Assembly (NCBI GenBank): GCA_019054805.1
Contig: JAHQIY010000008.1
Span: 2,713,501-2,777,500, forward strand
DNA length: 64,000 bases
Direction: 5' to 3'
From: Brachionus manjavacas
Lineage: Eukaryota; Rotifera; Eurotatoria; Ploima; Brachionidae
The stretch's first letter is position 1; each line of letters starts with the position of its first letter. Positions 35,562 through 45,182 of the stretch are shown one piece after another. The translations under genes were made by a program, and so were the position numbers. The notes beneath the pieces are model-generated. The model searched no databases, had not been told where the DNA came from, and worked only from the letters and a program-made list of their open reading frames with translations.

Positions 35562-35935
35562 TCACAGTCTTTTTTTCTTGCATTTAAAGTGTAATAATCA
35601 TTAAATTTATAAGTATATTTTCCAACACGTTTAAATTTTTTCCAGATGGTTGATTTTTTGGAAAAATTAATACACCTTGTGGTTGGAATCGGGTAATGCT
35701 CATAAGTTTTGGCTCCAATTGAATAAAATTTAATAATTTCAAAAGACTTAATAATTTAATGATTATTACACTTTAAATGCAAGAAAAAAAGACTGTGATT
35801 GTAAATATTTTGTCAAATTTGGCTTTTGTTCTCACCAGTTAGCTTCAAAAAGCTTGTTAAAAGACGATGAATTTGTTAATAAACAAAAGCGTGGTAAACC
35901 AAAAGATTCGGAAAAATGGTATTCAACAGGATAAT
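35562..35935. mobile_element. Inverted duplication around a SWIM-type MULE relic
   Basis: About 50 bp at 35562-35615 are repeated inverted at 35745-35803; the shared word is TTTTTTTCTTGCATTTAAAG and its complement. The right arm runs into a plus-strand frame with a SWIM zinc finger of the C-x-C-xn-C-x-H type (CDCKYFVKFGFCSHQLAS). A basic AT-hook-like KQKRGKPKDSEKW follows, an order common at the C-terminus of SWIM-containing MULE transposases. The left arm contains the start of the same coding sequence in the opposite direction. Confidence 0.6.
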
Positions 35936-36082
35936 TGGTAAAATTTGCTTTATTTTTATAAACTAATAAACATAAAATTACATATATAGCAACGATTTAT
36001 TAAACGATTATTAAATAAAATTTTATTAAAATTTATTTTGAATTTATGATTAATAAATATTTAATCTCTTACACACAAATTT

Positions 36083-36183
36083 TTTGTGTTAAAAAGACAT
36101 TTGTGTTGAAAAGTTTCGTGTTTGTGGGGAGAAGTTTTTTATTTGTGGGGAGCTGATTTTCATTTGTGGGGAGTTAATATTCC
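36083..36183 (-). repeat. 21-bp tandem repeat encoding SPQ-type heptads
   Basis: Four to five units of 21 bp. The last three are nearly identical and begin TTTGTGGGGAG. On the minus strand they lie inside a 66-codon frame (36089-36289) and translate as SPQ followed by four variable residues. The frame starts with a LDLIFT segment reminiscent of LINE endonuclease termini, but this is too short to assign. Confidence 0.8.
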
Positions 36184-36384
36184 CTTTATTAATGTTACCA
36201 AGCACAAATTTTGTATCGATTGCATTCACACTGCCAGACTGAGTCGTGAAAATCAAATCCAAAGTGTTGATAGCTTTTTCTTTTGACATTTGAAATGTTG
36301 GAACATTACGTGCTGATATAGAAAAGTTTCGCTTAGCGTCTCGCTGAATTTATGTTCGATGCCATTTAATTTAATTTAATTTTA

Positions 36385-37222
36385 AATTATTTTAAATAGA
36401 AATCATCATATTAAATATTGAACTGTCATTAAAAAAAGAAAGGCTTCTTCTCTTCAACACATCAAAATGTGTGGTTATGCATTACGATCATATAAACAAA
36501 GAATTCACTTATTTTATTAATGGTAAACATTTATCAACGTCAGATACCGAAAGAGATCTTGGAGTTATCTTCAATACAAATCTTAAAAGGAAAAATCAAG
36601 TGACAGAGGCTACAAACAAAGCAAATCAAATGTTGGGTCGCATCAGAAAATCATTCGCTCGTTTTGATTGTAAGTTATTAAGATCATTGTATTTAACTTT
36701 TGTTCGTCCTCTTTTGGAATTTGCTGTGCCTGTATGGTCTCCAATTCTTATGTCGGACTGTGAGAATGTTGAAAGGATTCAACGCAGAGCTACGAAATTT
36801 GTTTCTTCAATTAGAAACAAATCGTATGAAAGCAGATTGAAGCCTTAAACACTCTAAATCTGGTGGAAATAAGAAAAAGAGGTGATCTAATTCAATTTTA
36901 CAAGTTCATGCATGAAATAGAATTGGTTGAAAAAAGCAACAATTTTAATGTCACCAAAATCCAAGGAAGAGGTCACTGCTTCAAATATCACAAAGAAATT
37001 TCGAGGCTCCAACATAGAGAAAAATTTTTTTTCAACAGAACCGCTTACATATGGAACTCACTGCCAAATCAACTAGTTGAAGCCCCCAATGTTAACAGCT
37101 TTAAAGCAGGCATTGATTGCTGGATGAGCAGCAATCAATCACATCAGCTATCATAGTGTGCCTTATCAGCACACTCGCTGGCTAGCCAGCTACAGTCAAA
37201 ACTACTACTACAACTACTACTA
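36385..37222 (+). mobile_element. LINE family D, 5'-truncated copy with (ACT)n tail
   Basis: Plus-strand frames 36471-36848 and 36863-37156 form the end of ORF2, separated by one frameshift or stop. In order: SKCVVMHY at the RT thumb, TERDLGVIFNTNLK, VRPLLEFAVPVWSP, VERIQRRATKFV, KRGDLIQFYKFMH and IWNSLPNQLVEAP. The 3' UTR carries two tight hairpins (AGTGTGC/GCACACT at 37155-37175 and the palindrome GCTGGCTAGCCAGC at 37177-37190) before the trinucleotide tail at 37201-37222. The same end is found inverted at 57558-57767. Confidence 0.92.
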
Positions 37223-39596
37223 AATAATTTATAAAACAATTTTGAATATCTTTTCATTTTTTTTGATAAATATCAATAATTATCAATGATTATTATTTAA
37301 TGAAAAATATTTCAAGAGATAGTTATAATAAATAAAAAATAAAAAATAAAAAATAAAAAGAATAAAAAATTTTCTAAATTGAACGTACACCACCCGTCAA
37401 ACTTATTTTATTAGCCTATTGCTCAACAAAGATAAAAAATCAAATAAGTAAATAAATAAAAAAAAAATTTTTTTAAATTTTTGATTGCAAATCTTTAAGA
37501 CTAGAATAAGATTTTTTAGAAAATTTTAAGGTGGTGTTAAAATATTTAGGACACTTTTTATCCGGGCTAGAGAATAAAATAGTTTATTAATAAAATGATT
37601 CATTTTTAAAGTTAATTTCTTATTATTTCCCAAAGAAATTTTTGAAATATATGTACTGTACAGAGTAATTTAATTTAAATATTTGATAAATTTAAAAAAA
37701 AAAAAAAAATTTCAAAATAGAAATGGTTTAATTTTTTGTGTTTGAATTACAAAATGTATCCAATGTTGAAATAACATTGAAAAAATGTGATGTTTCAAAT
37801 AAAAAAATAGTTTTAAGTTAATATTGCAAGCATGAAAAACTTTTTTCATCTTTTAAATGTGTCAAAAAAATTCCTAAATTAATATTGAATTGAACAGACA
37901 ATTAATTTTTTCATACCAAACTACATGAAATTCGTAAATTTAAAATTAATATTTTTAAACTTAGTTATTTTAAAAATTTTGAATCTGAATAAACTAAAAA
38001 TTAATTCTATGGTGCTAAACTTTAATATTTGCAATTATGATAAAAAAAATACTTTATTTAAAAGACAAGTTGCTGATATCAATCGACAGGAAGAGATTTC
38101 GCAGAAATTTAAAAAGAAAATGCAAGCTCTACCATATTTTGAAAATCATTTAATAAGACTCTTGTTCTAAGTAAAACTGGACATGTTGGGCTAACCAACT
38201 CTTCAAATCAAAAGAGAAAGAATAATGAGAATAGAGAATAAAAAGTTTTTCAAAATATGATGCTGTCGAAAGTCTCAATCTATTAAATAAAACCTCTCAT
38301 ATTATTATTGTTTCAAGGTATAATTTTTTTAATTCAAAATTTAGCTCTTTTTCAAAGAAGTGATTCCAAATTAAGCTTGTTTAATTTATTTGTATTTCTG
38401 TAAAATACCTTAAAATTATTATTAATTTTTTTTAAGAAAATTTTCTCATCAAAATATAGAATTTTTAGCAATTTCTTTAGCTTTGGAGAGGGCTATTTGT
38501 TCAATTGAAATGTCAAATTATATTTAGAAATATTATAAAGAATTACCATTAATTTTTTTTAAATAGAAATAAACTAATCAAATTTATAATTATTTATTCC
38601 TTATGTGGTTTCAAAACAAAATTTATCCTTTGAAATAAAATAATCAATTTGATTTTTTTGCTTTTTCAACAAAAAAATATTAGAAAAAATCTAGCTAAAA
38701 AATTGAAAAGCGATCTTCAAAAGACTATCGCTTATCGTGTTTTCATCTAAAATCTCTAATTTAATCGGGTTTAGAAAAGATTATTTTTATCTCTTAGCAC
38801 TCCGATTTCTGCCATAAATGAAATTTGACATAATTATTCATTTTTTTAGATTTAAATTCTTAAATTTTAAATCAAACGCTATCTCAAAAATGAATCGTTT
38901 GCGTCAGCAGTGATTAAAAATAAAGGAAAAAAATATTGCAAACTAATACAGTTATCTTCATCGTAATCAACTAATAATTAATTTTATGTCTTAAATTTTT
39001 TATCAAAATTAAAAAATATTGCCAAAATCAATTATCTTAAAAATTTTCAAATGCATTTAAAATCAACATAAAAAAACGCAAAAAAGATACAAATAAAAAA
39101 TTTAGTAAATTTTATTCTAACAAAATAATATAATTTAAATCTTTTGATTTTGTGATTCATTAATCTTTTAGACAAATTCTCAATGTTCTCAATGCAAAAT
39201 TTATTTTTTAGTTTAAAATTACAAATCTATTTTGAGATCCAGGTAAATGATTCTTTATCATTTTTGCTAAAAAAATGAGCAAACTAGTTGATAAGAAAAT
39301 TTTTTCGTGAAATATATAAGAAATGTATCGAATCAAATAATTTTAGAAAACAAATTCGTTGTTCTAGTTCATGAAATTAAATGTGAAACTAGACAAAAAA
39401 ATGATATTTTAATAGAACTTGTTTTCAATTTAGAATATTTTCTTTCTCATTTAATCAAATAAAAATATCATAAAATTAGTCTATTGCAAATTCAAAAAAA
39501 GAGCTCTTTAAAATTATGTTAAAATTTTTTTAATTCAATCTTCGAAGATAGTTTCTAGCTTGTTTATTCATAAGACTAATTGAGTGAGTTTTTTAA
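37223..39596. other. Long gene-poor stretch upstream of the FAR gene
   Basis: 2.4 kb of A/T-rich sequence. It contains a short AATAAAA tandem tract at 37329-37372 and an 81-codon plus-strand frame at 37925-38170 whose composition looks like chance. The 3' end of the block is the upstream region of the reductase gene, and no promoter element stands out. No transposon match was seen. Confidence 0.45.
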
Positions 39597-41554
39597 ATGA
39601 ATTTGGATCCGAACAGCAAAATTCATGCCTATTTCGCCAACAAATCAATATTTGTCACTGGTGGCACCGGTTTTTTGGGAAAGATTCTAATTGAAAAATT
39701 GCTCAGATCTTGCTACCAACTTGAGCATATATATGTGCTTGTGAGAGCCAAAAGAGGAAAAAAGCCAAGCGAGAGGTTACATGAACTTTTTGATGCACCA
39801 TGTGTAAATTATGATAAAAAAATTAAGAAGAAATTTTTTTAAATATTTTTAGTTATTTGACAAAGTTAAAGAATTGCATCCGGATTACAAGGATAAAATA
39901 ATTGCCATAGAAGGAGACCTAACTGCCGACAATCTCGGTTTATCTGAGAAAGATAGGAAAATTATACAAGAAAATGTAAATATCATTTTCCATTCGGCAG
40001 CTACAGTCAGATTCGATGAGCCATTAAAGTAAATAGTTCTTAAAATTAAAATAATTTTTTTTATTATCCAAAAGAATTTGCTAGAGTATTTAAACTATTT
40101 ATTGTCAAATTTATAAAGCAGTAATTTCAATTTTTTTTAAACTTTTTAAGAGTTGCAGTTAACATAAATGTAATTGGTACCAAAAAAGTGCTAGAGCTCT
40201 GCAAATCGCTCAACAATCTTGAAGTATTGGTTCATGTGAGTACAGCATATGCCAATTGTGATAAAAAATATGTGACCGAAGAAGTGTTTAAACCACCAGT
40301 GATGCCGGATAAAATAATAGAAGCCTGCGACTGGATCAAAGATGATATTATTGACTTGCTAAATGACAAGATAATATACCCTAAGCCGAACACGTACACA
40401 TATACAAAGGCTATAGCTGAATACTTGGTCTATCAGGAATCATCTAGAATACCCTGTGTAATTGTGCGTCCATCTATTGTTGGTGCTTCATGGCATGAAC
40501 CTTTCCCAGGTTGGCTGGACAACTACAATGGACCGACTGGGCTTTATGTGGCACACAATATGGGCGTTCTTCATTGCATGGTTGGAAAAAAGGAAGCAGC
40601 TGCGGACATCATTCCTGTTGATGTTGTAATTAACATGATGCTCGCTTCAGCTTGGTTTCGTGGATCGGGCAAGACCCAAAAATTGAATGTTTTTAACTGT
40701 ACCTCTGATCGTTCTAATCGTGTTACTTGGGACATGATTCAAAATTATTGCAATAAAATCTCAGTCAAATATCCCTCAAAAAATTTATTTTATCTTCCAT
40801 ATTTTCGCTTCACCACATCACGGTAAATTAAATTGGTTGTAATTAAAATTAAAAAAGTCTAAATTTTTGTACCTTAAGAGTGGTCAGGAACATAGCTTGC
40901 TTTTTGGAACAATTGGTGCCAGCATATTTTGCTGATTGTGTTCTCAGGGTTGTCAACCGCCGGCCAATGTAAGCTTTGAATATTTTTTTGAAATTTTTTG
41001 ACAATGTTCATTTAAGATTTGTAAAAATTCAAAAAAAACTGCAAAAAGCTATAAATGTTTTGGAAACCTTTACAAGAATGCATTTAGAGTTTAGCACTGA
41101 TAATTATTTGATGCTGTTGAATGAAATGAGCAGTGATGATAGTCAAGTAGAAATCCGATTTAGTGAAAATATCAAAAAACTAAACTTTTTTTAAGGATTT
41201 TAAATTCGATACCAGAAACTTGGAATGGGAGAGATACACTGAAAATTATTTTCTAGGAATTAAGAAATTTCTCTTAAAAGAAGACATGTCTAAGCTTGAT
41301 AATTATAGAGCAAAGTATTTCAGGTATTTCAAGGTTTTTGAATTTTTAATTTTGTTATGTTGAAATTTTTGTTTTTTTTAAGATTGAAATTAGTGAGAAA
41401 TATTATTCGTTCGATATTCTATTTAGCAATGGTTGCATTTATTTCAAGCAGATTTCCAGCTTTTAAAGAATATATCAAAACGTTTGTGAGATTAGGCTTT
41501 AGTAGACTACAAAAACTTTTTTTATTAAAATGTTATTTTACTACACTAAACTAA
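39597..41554 (+). CDS. FAR: Fatty acyl-CoA reductase (alcohol-forming)
   Basis: Seven exons: 39597-39803, 39853-40028, 40151-40822, 40879-40968, 41017-41146, 41196-41323 and 41383-41554. The introns are 48-122 nt, all GT-AG. Exon lengths total 1575 nt, exactly 524 codons plus stop, matching animal FAR1/FAR2 (about 515). The enzyme reduces long-chain acyl-CoA to fatty alcohol with two NADPH, for ether lipids or waxes, on peroxisomal or ER membranes. The Rossmann glycine motif TGGTGFLG is at residues 21-28. HSAATVRFDE, VHVSTAYAN, the catalytic Y210-xxx-K214 pair (NTYTYTKAIAEY) and VRPSIVGASW with PFPGW are all present. The C-terminal FAR/sterile domain follows (ENYFLGIKKFLL), and a hydrophobic C-terminal helix begins near residue 475. 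Start chosen as the first Met before NSKIHAYFANKSIFVTG. No defect seen, and no assignment to FAR1 or FAR2 is attempted. Confidence 0.96.
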
Positions 41555-41636
41555 ATTTTACTTTTTATAACTAAACTACTTCTGATATTTTTAGTATAAT
41601 TTAATAAAATTTTTAAAATGAATTATTATTTTTTAT

Positions 41637-41915
41637 TTATTTATTTGTTTTCTGTACCGAGCTAAAGCTCCTTCAGAATAAGTTAAAAATAAAATAAAAA
41701 AAAATAAAATAAAAATAAAATTAAAGTTAATAAAATTAGATAAAAAAAGAATCAAAATAGAGTAAATAAGCTAAAAAAATTAAAGTTGAAAAGACATAAA
41801 TTGGAAAAGATTGTTTCATGTGGCACATGTTTAAATAGTTCAAGTTTCAGGAAAAAAAGAAGAAATAGTAAGGTAGCAATTACACAATGGAGTTGGGTAT
41901 TCAATATATCAAGTT
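41637..41915 (-). mobile_element. LINE family A 3' fragment
   Basis: Starts (minus strand) within the ORF2 end shared with 42155-42434 and 4114-4353 (word AGGTAGCAATTACACAATGG seen on the plus strand). It ends in GAAGGAGCTTTAGCTCGGTA plus an (AAAT)n tail. It lies just 80 bp beyond the FAR stop codon, so it may contribute to that gene's 3' end. Confidence 0.8.
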
Positions 41916-41934
41916 TAACTTAAAATCAAATTTA

Positions 41935-42434
41935 TGAATTTATTATTATTTATTATCATTATTTATTTGTATATCTGTACCGAGCTAGAGCTCCTTCAGA
42001 TTAAGAAAAAAAAAAATTAAAATAAAGTTAAATAAAATAAAATAAAAATAAAAAGTAAGAAAAAAATAAAGTTAAAATAATATAACTTAAAAAGTAGATA
42101 AATATTAAAATTAAAATTAGATAAATTTTGATAGAGAGTAACAGAATACATATTTTAATTATTTGATGATTCAGGAAAAAAAGAAGAAATAGTAAGGTAG
42201 CAATTACACAATGGAGTTGGGTACTCGATGTATCTTGATTCGAAACCTCTGTTATATTCTTCCACCAGTCTAACAGTTAATGGAACAGAATGGCTCAGTC
42301 CTGCCCTAACATATCTCTCACTCAACTCAAAAAGTCGATTTGAGACTGTTAGTAGTTTAAGTTTATTATATGCCTCATTATGTAATATGTTGGAGGGAGT
42401 ATCATATCTTAGTTTTAGTATAGAACGAACTGCG
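41935..42434 (-). mobile_element. LINE family A 3' fragment with ORF2 C-terminus
   Basis: The minus-strand frame (42155-42434) encodes AVRSILKLRYDTPSNIL, KLLTVSNRLFELSERYV and a C-terminal LCNCYLTISSFFPE, as in the other family A copies. The 3' motif GAAGGAGCTCTAGCTCGGTA is at about 41975-41995. Homology to the LINE stops exactly where the large palindrome at 42435 begins. Confidence 0.85.
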
Positions 42435-42974
42435 AAATTTTTTTGCAAGATTTTATTGCAAGACAATTTGTGGCAAATCAATTAAAAAATTCTGGTCAAT
42501 TATTAATTTCCTAATTTAATGAATGATTTTCAATCAATATCGCAATTAGAAAAATTTTTAAGTCACGATGAATCATTAAATTAACAATGCTAGTTTATTC
42601 ATTAAATATTTTTTAATTCAATTATTTTGAGTATCATATGGTACTCAAATATATGTACCATATGATACTCAAAATACATATGATATTATGTATCATATGT
42701 ATTTTGTATTATCCATAATATCATAATACAATATTATGTATTATGATATTATGGATCATAATATTTTGACTATGATACTCAAAATAATTGAATTAAAAAA
42801 TATTTAATGAATAAACTAGCATTGTTAATTTAATGATTCATCGTGACTTAAAAATTTTTCTAATTGCGATATTGATTGAAAATCATTCATTAAATTAGGA
42901 AATTAATAATTGACCAGAATTTTTTAATTGATTTGCCACAAATTGTCTTGCAAAAAAATCTTGCAAAAAAATTT
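42435..42974. repeat. 540-bp palindrome with about 205-bp arms
   Basis: The left arm starts AAATTTTTTTGCAAGATTTT at 42435, and its inverted partner ends at 42974. Identity is near perfect through the words CAATTTGTGGCAAATCAATT and AAAAATTCTGGTCAATTATT, up to a GAGTATCAT sequence on each side. The 125-bp centre is itself made of CATATG/ATTATG palindromes. There is no coding capacity. It separates two oppositely oriented LINE family A fragments and is either a foldback transposon or a product of palindromic repair. Confidence 0.9.
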
Positions 42975-43004
42975 GTGAAAGATAAATGTTTGTTAGCAGT
43001 CCAC

Positions 43005-43965
43005 AATTAGTCCATAATAGCCAATACTCTCTTCTTTTTGCAGATGACTTAGCTACCTTTTTTATTTTTAAAAAGAAAGGAAATCTCGAGAGTTTAATTA
43101 ATAAGTACTTAAAAGAAATTGAAAAATGGCTTTTCAAATGGAAAATGAAAATGTCTGTTGAAAAGTCACGCTACACGATCTTTGAAAAAAATTCTAGAAA
43201 AAAAACTAATCTTGACCTAAAATTATATGTAAACAGTTTAAATCTAAAAGAAAAAGTTAAGTTCTTAGGAATTACATTAGACTCCAAACTTAAATTTAGT
43301 TTAAATGGTGGATGAGATAAAAGAGCGCTGTAACTCAAGACTAAATATTATTAAATATCTATCGAATAAAAATGGGGCCTTAAACCCAAAACATTAGGGA
43401 ATCTATACAAATCCTTTATAGGATCAATTCTCGATTATTCTTTTCGTTGCTTAAATTCACTCACAGAAACCAACATTAAAAAAATACAAGTGATTCAAAA
43501 TTCAGCAGTTAGATCCATCTTGAAACTAAAATATGATACTCCCTCCAACATAATAAACTTAAACTACTAACAGTCTCAAATCGTCTTTTTGAGTTAAGTG
43601 AGAGATATGTTAGAGCAGGACTGAGTCATTCTATTCCATTGGTTGTCAGACTTGTGGAGGAATACAAAGAAGGTTTCGAAGCAAGATATATTGAATACCC
43701 AACTCCATTGTGTAATTGCTACCTTACTATTTCTTCTTTTTTCCCAGAAAAATCAGACATTTAAAAAATACGTTTCCTGTTATTCTCTATATCAATATAT
43801 CTAATTTTAATTTTCTTCTATTTTAAATTATTTATTTTTTATTTTTTTTTTTTTTTATATATTTTATCTTATTTTAACTTTATTTTTTTTTTATTTTTTT
43901 TTTAATCTGAAGGAGCCTTAGCTCGATACAAATATAAAAATAAATAAATAAATAATAATAATTAA
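43005..43965 (+). mobile_element. LINE family A copy, RT motif C to 3' end
   Basis: The plus-strand frame 42986-43315 carries YSLLFADDLATFF and the thumb segment (KWKMKMSVEKS, then VKFLGITLDSK). It continues in other frames with SAVRSILKLKYDTPS at about 43505 and LCNCYLTISSFFPE at about 43700. It ends with CTGAAGGAGCCTTAGCTCGA and an AAATAAATAAAT tail near 43960. It is about 85 per cent like the minus-strand copy at 3.9-5.8 kb. Multiple frameshifts make it a pseudogene. Confidence 0.9.
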
Positions 43966-45137
43966 AAGTTATATTTTCTTTTTATAGACTAAAAAATGTG
44001 GTAATTTTTTATTTCTAAATAAAATTCCTTAAGTACCCTATTTTTGAATACAGTGAAGGAACGCCAAATTAAAAAATGCTTGATTTTTAAATAAAAAAAT
44101 ACATTATTTAGTATCTTTAATAATGCCATTTAATATCGTGAAAACATTGTAAGGCTTTTGTTCTCTATTTTAATATTACTTTGCCAATTAATGCCTTTTC
44201 TTATTCTAATAAAAACAATCTTAATTGTGTTTGCAAAGTTTGCGGGTTTTTTTCAGATTTTAATCAAAGAATTCAAATCAAATGTTAATGCTTTTTCATT
44301 TTACAGGACCTAGTTTTTTTTCAACAAAAAAATTTATAAAGAAAAATCGAATCGCAATAGGATTTGATAACGAAATGAATTAAATTTTTATTAAAATAAA
44401 TATTTTATTTAATAATTTTGATCAATTTTTCTAGAAAAATCCTAGAAAAATAATTATCATTTTGTTGATTTTCATCATTTTAAATACATTAATCAAAAAT
44501 ATTTTTTTAATTTAATTCAAATTACTTTAAAAATAAGAAGATTTTTTTTTAAATTAGGAGAACTTCATAATTTTACTTTTGTGAGAGTTGTTTGTAATAT
44601 ATTTTTTACACTTTTTTGTCATTTTTACATTCAAAAAATCAAATTTTACTTAATTTTACGCATAAACTAGTAAATTTTTTTATTTTACTTCAATTTAAAA
44701 AAAAAAGAACTGTATATTTTTTTTAGAAAAATATGTTGAAATTAGTTCAATATGTGTTAGCATCAAAATTTTTAAATACAATTTTGAAGACATTTGTAGA
44801 TCAGAAAAATGAAGTTAACCATTGAATGCTGAATGCTGAGCATTAAAATGTTTTTCTGCTTTGACTATAGTGATTTGGTGCGTAAATTTTTACATTACTT
44901 TAAGTAAAAATTTAACGTATCCACATTAAATTAAAATATCGTAAAAATGTTTAAAATTTTTTTGAATGAATGTTTTGTCCATGATCGTTTAAAATTTAAT
45001 CAGTATGACCATTAAGCTAAAATGAAGTGAATTAAAAAATCTAACCTAACTTTTTTTTAAGATAAAAAATTTAATAAAATTTAATACCTTGATAAAATTA
45101 TTCTTGAATAATTTATGAAACAAATTAAAATAGTTTT
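43966..45137. other. Gene-free stretch upstream of the CASP gene
   Basis: A/T-rich, with no repeat match. Its last 100-200 bases are the likely promoter and 5' UTR of the golgin gene. Confidence 0.45.
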
Positions 45138-45147
45138 TTTTTCTCAG
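45138..45147 (+). promoter_or_regulatory. 3' splice acceptor in the 5' UTR of the CASP gene
   Basis: TTTTTTCTCAG-type polypyrimidine/AG, 35 nt upstream of the start codon with no upstream exon recognisable. It could be the acceptor of a 5' UTR intron or, in a rotifer-like genome with spliced-leader use, a trans-splicing site. Only the acceptor is seen; the mechanism is inference. Confidence 0.4.
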
Positions 45148-45182
45148 ATTTATAATTAAAACTTTCTAATGACTAAACAATC

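Noticed and set aside
37925-38170. 81-codon plus-strand ORF
   Set aside because: Low-complexity Leu/Asn/Lys sequence with no recognisable domain. The less A/T-random end (RQEEISQKFKK) is too short to support a gene.
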